A DNA stretch of 64,000 nucleotides, taken from contig CAVRWX010000019.1 in NCBI GenBank assembly GCA_963725035.1, positions 310,001-374,000 of the forward strand, read 5' to 3'. The notes under the pieces were generated by a model that had not been told where the DNA came from, ran no database searches, and was given only the letters and a program-made list of their open reading frames with translations. The translations under genes and the position numbers were made by a program. Shown in pieces: positions 27,475 to 35,222 of the stretch. The DNA comes from JALZKA01 sp963725035 (GTDB lineage: Bacteria; Actinomycetota; Thermoleophilia; Solirubrobacterales; 70-9). The number at the start of each line of letters is the position of its first letter. Within the stretch, counting starts at the first letter, position 1.

Positions 27475-27692
27475 TCAGCGCGGCCGTGGAGCGTGACCCC
27501 AGGCATCACCGTGGAGTTGACGTGCGGCGATGCCCTCTTCGAGCGCCGCTCGCGCCCATGGGTTGACCGTGGGCCTCATCGTCCAGCGGGTGGCGCCGTG
27601 TCCGCGAGGAACTGCTCGACCGCGGCGACGATCGCGGCTGTCTCCGAATCGGACGCCCCGTTGCTCGTGATCTCGATGCGCTCACCGCTCAC
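27475..27692 (-). CDS. Small acyl-CoA carboxylase epsilon-like protein (one frameshift)
   Basis: As sequenced, two short frames overlap in ATGA at 27576-27579 (38 and 34 residues). Adding one base near 27578 gives a single 72-residue protein: RIEITSNGASDSETAAIVAA with VEQFLADTAPP, then a Pro/Arg stretch and NPWARAALEEG to the end. The layout (strand, helix, proline hinge, W-x-R tail) resembles the small epsilon subunits of actinobacterial acyl-CoA carboxylases, though the match is from memory and weak. TAGAGT ends 9 bases before the GTG and supports this start. The carboxylase beta gene lies 2.6 kb away. Confidence 0.4.
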
Positions 27693-27718
27693 AGCGAGCC
27701 CACTCTAGCCTCGTAGGC

Positions 27719-28627
27719 ATGCCTGAGGTCCGCATGATCGACGCCGACGCGGTCTTCGCCGCCGTTTCGCCCGCTGAGGCGGTCGAGCGGACGCGGATCG
27801 CGTTCGAGCGCCACCACGCCGGCGCATGGGTGATGCCGGCGAAGACTTACGTGGACGCCCCGCCCCACGGCGACTTCCGCGCGATGCCGGCCAGGGGCGA
27901 GGGCCTCGCGATCCTCAAGTGGGTCACGTCGTTCCCGGGCAACCCGGCGCGCGGGCTGCCTGTCGTCGCCGGCGCGCTGCTCGTCTCGAGCGCCGAGACG
28001 GGCGAGCTTCTCGCGATCCTGGACTGCGCGGCGGTGACATCGCTTCGCACCGGCGCGGCGGCGGCCGTTTCGGCGCAGGCGCTTGCTCGCGACGATGCCG
28101 CGTCGGTCGGCGTAATCGGGTGTGGCGTCAACGGCGGGTGGGCGGCGAGATGCCTCGCCGCCGCCGGCTACGCGGAAGGCGTGTGCGCCGACGCGCGGGC
28201 CGAGAGCGCGGAGGCGTTGGCGGGCGAGCTCGGTTGGCGCACCGGTTCGCGCGAGGAGGCAGCAGCGCAGGACGTCGTCGTCACCGTGACGCCCGCAGAC
28301 GAGCCCGTCGTCCTCGCATCGGACCTGCGGCCCGGCCAGCACTTCGCGGTCCTCGGAGCCGACGCCCACGACAAGGCGGAGGTCGAGCTCGAGGCGATCG
28401 AGCGCTGCCGGCTCTTCTGCGACGAGTGGGAGCAGGCTTCGGGCGGTGGCGAGCTTTCGACCGGGGTGAGCGCCGGGGTGGTCGATCGCAACCGAGTGAC
28501 CGAGCTCGGCGCCGTTCTGGCGGGCGGGGCCGAAGGGCGAGCGTCGGCGGACGACATCACCCTCTTCGACTCGACCGGCCTGGCGATCCAGGACCTCGGA
28601 ATCGCCCTGGCTGTGCTCGGCCGCTAG
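27719..28627 (+). CDS. Ornithine cyclodeaminase / mu-crystallin family protein
   Basis: NAD(P)-binding protein of 302 residues. The N-terminal AFERHHAGAWVMPAKTYV and GLAILKWVTSFPGNPARGLP segments carry substrate-binding residues, and the Rossmann motif GVIGCGVNGGWAARCLA is near residues 128-144. Members deaminate ornithine to proline, reduce ketimines, or form alanopine-like products; the exact reaction is not evident. TAGCCT at 27706-27711 ends 7 bases before the ATG, and the divergent epsilon-like gene starts 26 bases away. Confidence 0.85.
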   Translation: MPEVRMIDADAVFAAVSPAEAVERTRIAFERHHAGAWVMPAKTYVDAPPHGDFRAMPARGEGLAILKWVTSFPGNPARGLPVVAGALLVSSAETGELLAILDCAAVTSLRTGAAAAVSAQALARDDAASVGVIGCGVNGGWAARCLAAAGYAEGVCADARAESAEALAGELGWRTGSREEAAAQDVVVTVTPADEPVVLASDLRPGQHFAVLGADAHDKAEVELEAIERCRLFCDEWEQASGGGELSTGVSAGVVDRNRVTELGAVLAGGAEGRASADDITLFDSTGLAIQDLGIALAVLGR

Positions 28628-28656
28628 TCCGGGCGCTTGTGCGAAGCGTCGCCGGG

Positions 28657-29165
28657 TCATTCTGAGGCGCTAGGAGCTACAGGGGACGGGTCTCGGCGTC
28701 CCCTGAGGGAGCTTCCGTCCGCGCGCTCGCGCGGAGTCACGACCAGCGAGATCCGGTTGCCCGCCAGGAGCGCGCCGGCGCACATGATCGCCGCGCCGGC
28801 CAGCGCCAGCCAGGCGCCGACCTCGAGCTGCGCGTCGAAGCCCTGAGCGGCCGGGGGCTCGTTGATGATCGACACCACGACCAGAAGAAGCGCTGCCGGA
28901 CCGGCCGCGGCCGTGAAGCCTGCCGGAATGCGCGAGCTCGTGCGCACGAACGGCTCGAGCGCCGCGGCGATCGCGGTGACAGGGAGAGCAACGCCAGAGG
29001 AGATCGACAAGCTCGAACGCGGTCCACGCGGTGAAGCCGTCCGGCCTCATCGAAGTTGGCGAGGTCCACGCCTCGGCCGAAGCCGTACCAGTCGACGAAG
29101 AGCGAGGCGAAGAGAAGCGCCGCGCCGATCGCCACGATGATGCGGCCGCCGTCGATGCCTGACAT
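28657..29165 (-). CDS. Small integral membrane protein (two frameshifts)
   Basis: About 168 residues after removing single bases near 29042 and 29011. Four hydrophobic segments are evident: GRIIVAIGAALLFASLFV, ISSGVALPVTAIAAALEPF, AGPAALLLVVVSII and VGAWLALAGAAIMCAGALL. A short charged tail follows. I do not recognise the family. It follows the MarR gene by 15 bases and is probably cotranscribed with it. A 9-bp inverted repeat (28680-28705) lies in its last codons. Confidence 0.55.
28680..28705. terminator. Hairpin at the 3' end of the membrane protein gene
   Basis: CAGGGGACG (28680-28688) and CGTCCCCTG (28697-28705) form a perfect 9-bp stem with an 8-base loop. It lies between convergent genes, inside the final codons of the membrane protein, and has no T-run. 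It is a plausible terminator. Confidence 0.4.
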
Positions 29166-29180
29166 CTGTGCTCGCCGCGC

Positions 29181-29615
29181 TCACGGTCTGGGGGAGGATA
29201 GGAGTTCGGCGAGCATCGCTCGCAGCTCGGCGTAGCGCTCCTCGCCGAGCGCCTCGCCCCAGCGGCGCTCGATGTCCGCGATCACCGTTCGCGAGGCGTC
29301 GAAGTGCTCGAGCGCCAGGGGCGTGTACTTGACGATCTTGGCCCGCCCGTCGGTGGGGTCGGGGTGGCGCTCGACGACGCCCAGCTCCTCCAGCTCGTCG
29401 ACGAGCTGGGTAATCGCCTGCCGTGAAAGCTGCGCCCGCTCGGCGAGCTCGCTTGCGCGTGTCCCGTCCCGGTCCAGGTATGCGAGCACCGAGTCGTGGA
29501 CCGGACGGACCCCGTACTGCTCGCGGGGTCCCGCCGTCCCGGCCCGCAACTCGTCCTCGAAACGTCGGAACGAGTCGCGCAGGAGCTGCCCGATATGTGA
29601 ATTTAGTTCAGCCAC
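29181..29615 (-). CDS. MarR-family transcriptional regulator
   Basis: Winged-helix regulator of 144 residues. The recognition helix is in SRQAITQLVDELEELG and the wing is RHPDPTDGRAKIV (the D-x-R signature). It is divergent from a cupin gene, and two inverted repeats in the 76-base intergenic region fit MarR operators, so it likely represses itself and the cupin gene in response to a small lipophilic ligand. The start is a GTG at 29615-29613, overlapping one operator. Confidence 0.88.
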   Translation of the reverse strand: MAELNSHIGQLLRDSFRRFEDELRAGTAGPREQYGVRPVHDSVLAYLDRDGTRASELAERAQLSRQAITQLVDELEELGVVERHPDPTDGRAKIVKYTPLALEHFDASRTVIADIERRWGEALGEERYAELRAMLAELLSSPRP

Positions 29616-29644
29616 TTGACAAAATGATCAAGATAGTGAACTAT
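29615..29644. promoter_or_regulatory. Two tandem inverted repeats, probable MarR operators over the cupin promoter
   Basis: CTTGAcaaaatgaTCAAG (29615-29632) has perfect 5-base arms and contains TTGACA (29616-29621), a consensus -35. ATAGTgaACTAT (29633-29644) has perfect 5-base arms and lies where the -10 of the cupin gene should be. Binding there would block the cupin promoter and the regulator's own start. Confidence 0.55.
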
Positions 29645-29691
29645 ATCGGTACCGCCAGATCCCGGCGGCCACACACCGAGAGGAGAAAACC

Positions 29692-30332
29692 ATGTCCAAC
29701 CCAGACCCCGCGAACTTCACGCCCCGCGAGTTGCTCGAGGCGCTCAACGGGATCAACGCCGACGGCTTCGGCCTTCACAGCGTCGTCGACGTCGAGGCGT
29801 CCACCTCGGGCGAGGTGCTTCGCTCGGAGACGATCGTCCAGCCGGGCGGCGGCGCCGGGCCGCTTCACCGTCATCGCTTCCAGGAGGAGCGCTTCCAGAT
29901 CCTCGAGGGCGAGATCGTCGGGCGCATCGGCCGCCAGGAGACGACGTGGGCCCAGGCGAGTTCTTCATCGTCCCGCCGGACGCACCTCACACGTTCCGCG
30001 TAGATGCTGATGTGCCGGCCCGATTCATCACGGAGTTCCGGCCCGCGCTCCGAGTTGCCGAGTTCTTCGCCCAGGTGTTCTGGCTCGCGGATCACGGCGA
30101 GATCGACGAGAAGGGGCGCATCAATCCGCTGCAGCTTGCGGTGCTGGCTCGGGCGTTCCCGAACGAGTTCTTCTATCTGCCCGGCATCCCGGCGGTGCTT
30201 CAGCAGGCGATCGCGATGCCCCTCGCCGCGCTCGGGCGCCGGCGCGGCTTCACCGCGGACCCGGCGGGTCTTGCGGAGGTCGGGCGCGAGCGGACGACGA
30301 CGGAGGCGCAGCCGCAGATGGCCGCGGCTTAA
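29692..30332 (+). CDS. Cupin-domain protein (one frameshift)
   Basis: About 213 residues after adding one missing base near 29946 (QETT joins VGPGEFFIVPP). The first cupin motif is GPLHRHRFQEERFQILEG, with the metal-binding His-x-His and Glu, and the second is PGEFFIVPPDAPHTF, with the last His. The C-terminal part (FFAQVFWLADHGEIDEKG and following) is helical and typical of actinobacterial cupins of unknown substrate. AGGAG lies 7 bases before the ATG. It is divergent from and probably repressed by the MarR protein. Its TAA shares TTAA with the convergent carboxylase gene. Confidence 0.75.
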
Positions 30333-31897
30333 AGCGGGATGTTGCCGTGCTTGCGCTTCGGCTGCTCGACCCGCTTGGTCTGAAGCGTCCGTAGCGCGCG
30401 GATAAGCCGGGGGCGCGTCTGCCGTGGCTCGATCACGTCGTCAAGATAGCCGCGCTCGGCAGCCGAGTACGGGTTGGCGAAGCGGGCCTTGTAGTCGTCC
30501 ATCAGGCGCGCGCGGCGCTCTTCGGGCGTCGGCGATTCGGCGATGTCCTTGCGGTAGATGATGTTGACCGCGCCCTCGGGGCCCATCACGGCGACCTCTG
30601 AGGTCGGCCAGGCGAAGTTGAAGTCGGCGAGCATGTGCTTGGAGTTCATGACGTCGTATGCGCCGCCGTAGGCCTTGCGGGTGACGACGGTCAGCTTCGG
30701 CACGGTCGCCTCGGTGAAGGCATAGAGGAGCTTCGCGCCGTGGCGGATGATGCCGCCCCATTCCTGTGAGGTCCCGGGCATGAAGCCGGGCACGTCGGTG
30801 AAGGTGAGGAGTGGGATGTTGAACGCGTCGCAGGTGCGCACGAACCGCGCGCCCTTGCAGGACGAGTCGATGTCGAGCACGCCGGCCAGATGCTTCGGCT
30901 GGTTGCCGACGACGCCGACCGGAAAGCCGTCGAGCCGCGCAAAACCGCAGACGATGTTCTGCGCCCAGTGCTCGTGGACCTCGAAGAACTCCTCGTCGTC
31001 GACGATCCGCGCGATCACGTCGCGCATGTCGTACGGCTTCTGGGGGTCGTCGGGGACCAGGGTGTCGAGCTCGGGGTCCTCGCGGTCCGGGTCGTCGTAG
31101 GGCTCGACCCGCGGCGGCATCTCCAGGTTGTTCTGGGGCAGGAAGCCGATCAGGTAGCGCACGTCCTCGAGGCAGGCCTCCTCGTCCTCGGAGGCGAAGT
31201 GCGCGACGCCGGACTTCGAGTTGTGGGTCATCGCTCCGCCCAGCGCCTCGAACTCGACCTCCTCGCCCGTGACCGTCTTGATCACCTCGGGGCCGGTGAT
31301 GAACATGTGCGAGGTCTCCTTGACCATGAATATGAAGTCGGTCATGGCGGGGGAGTAGACAGCGCCGCCCGCGCACGGGCCCATGATCACGCTGATCTGC
31401 GGGATCACGCCGGAGCACTGGACGTTGCGGACGAAGACGTCGCCGTAGGCGCCAAGCGAGACGACGCCCTCCTGGATGCGCGCGCCGCCCGAGTCGTTGA
31501 GTCCCACCACGGGAGCGCCGACCTTCGCGGCCAGGTCCATGATCTTCACCATCTTCTCGGCCATCACCTCGCCGAGCGAGCCACCGAACACCGTGAAGTC
31601 CTGGCTGAAGACGAAGATCGGGCGGCCGTCGACGGTTCCGTAGCCGGTTACGACCGCGTCGCCCCACGGCCGGTTCTTGTCCATCTCGAAGTCGTGGGTG
31701 CGGTGGCGGACGAACGTGTCCAGCTCCTCGAACGAGCCGGGGTCGAGCAACTTTTCGATCCGCTCGCGGGCGGTCAGCTTGCCCTTGGCGTGCTGCTTCT
31801 CGACGGCGGTCTCGGACGCCGAGTGGACTGCCTGATCGCGAAGCTCGCGGAGGTAGTTGAGCTTCTCTTCGTGGGTCTGGGGATACGACTGGCGCAC
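30329..31897 (-). CDS. Acyl-CoA carboxylase beta subunit (propionyl-CoA carboxylase type)
   Basis: Carboxyltransferase subunit of 522 residues that transfers CO2 from biotin to acetyl- or propionyl-CoA. Conserved oxyanion-hole regions are present: GLNDSGGARIQEGV (about residues 153-166) with VIMGPCAGGAVYSPA, and DVPGFMPGTSQEWGG with RKAYGGAYDVM. No biotin carrier or biotin carboxylase gene is in the window. With the B12 mutase at 33.5 kb it suggests a methylmalonyl-CoA route for propionate from odd-chain, branched or sterol-derived acyl-CoA. TAGACT ends 9 bases before the GTG. Confidence 0.92.
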   Translation of the reverse strand: MRQSYPQTHEEKLNYLRELRDQAVHSASETAVEKQHAKGKLTARERIEKLLDPGSFEELDTFVRHRTHDFEMDKNRPWGDAVVTGYGTVDGRPIFVFSQDFTVFGGSLGEVMAEKMVKIMDLAAKVGAPVVGLNDSGGARIQEGVVSLGAYGDVFVRNVQCSGVIPQISVIMGPCAGGAVYSPAMTDFIFMVKETSHMFITGPEVIKTVTGEEVEFEALGGAMTHNSKSGVAHFASEDEEACLEDVRYLIGFLPQNNLEMPPRVEPYDDPDREDPELDTLVPDDPQKPYDMRDVIARIVDDEEFFEVHEHWAQNIVCGFARLDGFPVGVVGNQPKHLAGVLDIDSSCKGARFVRTCDAFNIPLLTFTDVPGFMPGTSQEWGGIIRHGAKLLYAFTEATVPKLTVVTRKAYGGAYDVMNSKHMLADFNFAWPTSEVAVMGPEGAVNIIYRKDIAESPTPEERRARLMDDYKARFANPYSAAERGYLDDVIEPRQTRPRLIRALRTLQTKRVEQPKRKHGNIPL

Positions 31898-31962
31898 GGG
31901 GCGGCCAGTCTATTCGCGGCGCTCGAGCACCGGAATCACGATGACGCGTTCACTCTGCTTTC

Positions 31963-32517
31963 CTAAGCGTCTGTTCGTTCGAGCATCGAGGCAAGCGCGT
32001 CGACCATCGCCGGATCGAGCTCCGTTCCCGCCAGGCCGCGAAGCTCGGTTGGCTGGAACCCCTGTTGGATGAACTCGTCGCAACGCTTGGCGGCTCGGAC
32101 GATCCGCGAGAACACGGGGATCTCGGAGCCCGAGAGTCCGGCGGGTCCAGTCCCGTCGTAATGCTCGGCGACGCCCAGGATCCATTCGCACACGACCTCC
32201 GGTATTCCCGCCCCACGGGCAAGTTGCGCGCCGGGTTCGTATTGGGTGCCTGCCGCCCCGTAGATCTTCCCGACGTCGGCCAAGCGCGCAGTTTCGCGGC
32301 AGAGCTCCGCCTCCGGCCGGCCGAAGCCGAGTCCAACGGCGGTGGCGAGCGCGTAGGCGCCGGCGGCATCGGCTCTCTCCCGCGAGCCGGCGGTGTGCTC
32401 CTCGAGGCCCTCGAGCAGGGGCTCGCCCAACACTCGGATGAGTGCCGCCAGTTCCGGGTCGGTCAGCGGCGGGTCAGCCGGAGCTGAAGGGTCTTCGATC
32501 GGGTGATCCGAGCTCAT
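31963..32517 (-). CDS. Degenerate HD-GYP-like domain protein
   Basis: 184 residues resembling an HD-GYP phosphodiesterase without its metal ligands. Where HDIGK is expected it reads LADVGK, and where HHE-x-DG-x-GYP is expected it reads VAEHYDGTGPAGLSG. A following FSRIVRAAKRCDEFI matches the family's A-R-I-x-x-V-A-D helix. It is unlikely to hydrolyse c-di-GMP and may act as a sensor or scaffold. The ATG at 32517 overlaps the end of the preceding SRPBCC-like gene by 44 bases. Confidence 0.6.
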   Translation of the reverse strand: MSSDHPIEDPSAPADPPLTDPELAALIRVLGEPLLEGLEEHTAGSRERADAAGAYALATAVGLGFGRPEAELCRETARLADVGKIYGAAGTQYEPGAQLARGAGIPEVVCEWILGVAEHYDGTGPAGLSGSEIPVFSRIVRAAKRCDEFIQQGFQPTELRGLAGTELDPAMVDALASMLERTDA

Positions 32518-32818
32518 CCAGGAGCCTCTCCAGGGCAGCGTTCGCGGCAGGGCTCGCCTCATGATGCCGACCGGTGATCTCAACCGACGTACCGAACCCG
32601 CTCTCGGCCAGCGCGACCTGGATCTGGGCGCCTCCAGTGGCCACGGTGCTTTGCCAACGCAGAGTGCGCTCGGGAATCCGCTCGGTCACCTCGACCGCCA
32701 CCGGGCTGCGTGACCCGACGAACCCGCCCATCCACGCTTCCAGGCGTGCGAGATCGTCGGCCAGCTCCCAAAGCTCAGGCGCCGATTTGACGAGTGTGCG
32801 CTTTGCCTTGATCTCCAT
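32474..32818 (-). CDS. SRPBCC-fold protein (polyketide cyclase/dehydrase-like)
   Basis: 114 residues. It begins MEIKAKRTLVKSAPELWELAD and continues with beta strands VAVEVTERIPERTLRWQS, AQIQVALAES and GTSVEITG, then a C-terminal helix. That is the START/Bet v1-like order of small lipid-binding proteins. No catalytic residues are obvious. Translation of the next gene (degenerate HD) starts inside its last 44 bases, so the two are probably coupled and functionally linked. It is divergent from the alpha/beta-hydrolase gene. Confidence 0.6.
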   Translation of the reverse strand: MEIKAKRTLVKSAPELWELADDLARLEAWMGGFVGSRSPVAVEVTERIPERTLRWQSTVATGGAQIQVALAESGFGTSVEITGRHHEASPAANAALERLLDELGSPDRRPFSSG

Positions 32819-32857
32819 CACGCGGGCATTCGCTTGCAATGGCCACAATCCTTTGCG

Positions 32858-33430
32858 GTGAACGAGACCGTTCTCATCGTCCACGGCCTCGGAGGCTCCG
32901 GCCCCGACCACTGGCAGACCTGGCTCTGGCAGCGGTTGCTCGAGCGAGGCGTCGGCGTGTCGTACATAGATCTGCCGGATCCGGACGAGCCGAAGCTCGA
33001 GGCCTGGGTCGAAGCGCTGGGTGACGAGGTCGCCCGACTCGGCGCTGACGGGCTGGTCGCCGCCTGCCATTCGCTCGGCGCGGTGACGTGGCTCCACCTC
33101 GCGGTCCGCACCGACCGGCGCCTCGCCGAGCGGGTCCTGCTCGTCGCGCCACCCAGCGCAGGTGCGGGAGTTCAGGAGATCGCAGAGTTCGTCCCGGCGC
33201 CGCTCGACGCCGAGGCGGCCTCGCGTGCGGCCGGATCGACCCGCGTCGTGTGCTCGGACTCAGGCGACCCCTACCGTCCCGAAGGGCCGGAGGTGTTCGA
33301 GCCGCTCAGCGTCCCGATCGACGTGATCCCGGGCGGCGGGCACCTCAACACGGACGCCGGCTACGGCGAGTGGCCGGCGGTCGAGGCGTGGTGCCTCGAC
33401 GGAGATGCCGTGCCGATCGCCAGCCGCTGA
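32858..33430 (+). CDS. RBBP9/YdeN-family serine hydrolase
   Basis: Alpha/beta-hydrolase of about 190 residues. The start motif HGLGGSGPDHWQTWL, the nucleophile elbow ACHSLGA, the acid region SDSGDPY and the terminal GGGHLNTDAGYGEWP (catalytic His) are typical of the RBBP9/YdeN group. The natural substrate is unknown. The GTG at 32858 is preferred; an in-frame TTG at 32834 would add eight residues. Confidence 0.8.
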   Translation: MNETVLIVHGLGGSGPDHWQTWLWQRLLERGVGVSYIDLPDPDEPKLEAWVEALGDEVARLGADGLVAACHSLGAVTWLHLAVRTDRRLAERVLLVAPPSAGAGVQEIAEFVPAPLDAEAASRAAGSTRVVCSDSGDPYRPEGPEVFEPLSVPIDVIPGGGHLNTDAGYGEWPAVEAWCLDGDAVPIASR

Positions 33431-33488
33431 AGGTCTTGTTGCCCTCAGCATGCGCTTACCGCATACCCAGGGTGACGAGCAGGGTGCC

Positions 33489-35159
33489 CTAGAAGAACGT
33501 TCCGCCCTTGTACTCGCCGAAGACTTCGCGCATCGCGCCGCAGACCTCGCCGATCGACGCGTCGGCGGCGAGCGCCTCCCGGATGGGGTAGAGCAGGTTG
33601 CCCTCGCCCTGGGCGGTTTCGCGTAGCGCCTGAAGCTTCGCGTCTACCGCTGCCTGGTCGCGATTCTCCTTGAACTTCTTGAGCCGTTCGAGTTGGCGCT
33701 TCTCGGCTTCGGGGTCTACCTTCAGGATGTCCACGTCATCGACCGTGTCGGTCACGTACTTGTTGACGCCGACGACGATGTCCTGGCCCGAGCGGTAGCG
33801 CTCGTGGTAGGACGCGGCTGACTCCTCGATCTCTTTCTGCATGAACTCGAGCGCGCGGACGGAGCCGCCCATCTCTTCGACCTCGCCCATCAACTCGTAC
33901 GCGCGCTTCTCGATCTCGTCTGTCAGCGACTCGACGAAGTAGGAGCCCGCGAATGGATCCACCGTGTCCGCGACGCCGGACTCGTGCGCGATCACCTGCT
34001 GGGTGCGAAGCGCGATGCGCGCCGAGCGCTCGGTTGGGAGGGCGAGGGCTTCGTCGAAGCCGTTCGTGTGGAGCGACTGCGTGCCGCCGGAGACGGCGGC
34101 GAAGCCCTGGAGCGCGACTCGGATGATGTTTACCTCGGGCTGCTGGGCCTGGAGCGTGACGCCGCCCGTCTGCGTGTGGAAGCGGATCATCTGCGAGCGC
34201 TCCTTCGAGGCGCCGAACCGCTCGCGCATCAGCTTCGCCCACATCCGGCGCGCCGCGCGGAACTTCGCGACCTCCTGGAAGACGTTGTTGTGGCAGTTGA
34301 AGAAGAAGGCGAGGCGGCCGGCGAAGTCGTCGATCTCGAGGCCGCGGTCGAGCGCCGCCTCGGTGTAGGCGATCGCGTTCGCGAGGGTAAAGCCCACCTC
34401 CTGGACGGCCGAGCACCCCTTCTCGCGGATGTGGTACCCGGAGATTGAGATCGTGTTCCACTTCGGGACTCGCTCGGCGCAGTACTCGAAGATGTCAGTG
34501 GTCAGGCGCATCGTCGCCTCGGGCGGGTAGATGAAGTTGCCGCGCGCGATGTACTCCTTCAGGACGTCGTTCTGGACCGTGCCGCGGAGCTCCTTGGAAT
34601 CGACGCCCTGTTCCTCGCCGACCAGTTCGTAGAGGAGAAGGAGGACCGCGGCGGGCGCGTTGATCGTCATCGAGGTCGAGACCTGGTCGAGCGGGATCTG
34701 GTCGAAGCAGATCCGCATGTCCTCGATCGTGTCGATGGGAACCCCAGTCCGCCCGACCTCGCCCTCGCAAAGCGGGTCGTCGGAGTCGCGGCCGAGCTGG
34801 GTCGGCAGGTCGAACGCCATCGAGAGGCCGGTGGAGCCGTGCTCGAGGAGGTAGCGGTAACGCCCGTTCGTGTCCTCGGGGCTCGAGAAGCCGGCGTACT
34901 GGCGCATCGTCCAAAGCCGGTCGCGGTACATGCCGTCGTGGATCCCGCGGGTGAACGGGTACTCGCCCGGCTCGCCGAGACGCTCTTCCAGCCCTTCAGC
35001 GACGTCGCTCGCGTCATACAACGCGTCGATCTCGATGCCCGAGTCGGTGAAGATGCGCTCGTCGTCCGGTCCCGTGATCGGCGCGATGTAGCGGTGCTCG
35101 CCCGCGTCGACTTCGATCGGCTGAGAGTCCGGCTCGGCCTTGGGCTGAGTATCGGTCAC
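33489..35159 (-). CDS. Acyl-CoA mutase large (alpha) subunit, methylmalonyl-CoA mutase family
   Basis: B12-dependent mutase substrate-binding subunit of 556 residues. Landmarks: YPFTRGIHDGMYRDRLWTM, FDLPTQLGRDSDDP, TVQNDVLKEYIARGNFIYPP, FFFNCHNNVFQEVAKFRAAR and RIALRTQQVIAHESG. It lacks the C-terminal B12-binding domain, so it must pair with a separate small subunit, which is not in the window. The MCM substrate Tyr (GPYATMY region) is replaced by His here, while the Arg of KEYIAR is kept, so the substrate may not be methylmalonyl-CoA. TATCCT ends 9 bases before the GTG at 35159. A long upstream in-frame extension overlaps the RTX gene and is not real. Confidence 0.88.
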   Translation of the reverse strand: MTDTQPKAEPDSQPIEVDAGEHRYIAPITGPDDERIFTDSGIEIDALYDASDVAEGLEERLGEPGEYPFTRGIHDGMYRDRLWTMRQYAGFSSPEDTNGRYRYLLEHGSTGLSMAFDLPTQLGRDSDDPLCEGEVGRTGVPIDTIEDMRICFDQIPLDQVSTSMTINAPAAVLLLLYELVGEEQGVDSKELRGTVQNDVLKEYIARGNFIYPPEATMRLTTDIFEYCAERVPKWNTISISGYHIREKGCSAVQEVGFTLANAIAYTEAALDRGLEIDDFAGRLAFFFNCHNNVFQEVAKFRAARRMWAKLMRERFGASKERSQMIRFHTQTGGVTLQAQQPEVNIIRVALQGFAAVSGGTQSLHTNGFDEALALPTERSARIALRTQQVIAHESGVADTVDPFAGSYFVESLTDEIEKRAYELMGEVEEMGGSVRALEFMQKEIEESAASYHERYRSGQDIVVGVNKYVTDTVDDVDILKVDPEAEKRQLERLKKFKENRDQAAVDAKLQALRETAQGEGNLLYPIREALAADASIGEVCGAMREVFGEYKGGTFF

Positions 35160-35222
35160 GGCCCCGAGAGGATATGGCCCAGTCCTAAGCTCGTGCGAGA
35201 TGCCGGAGGAGGTTCGACGGAT

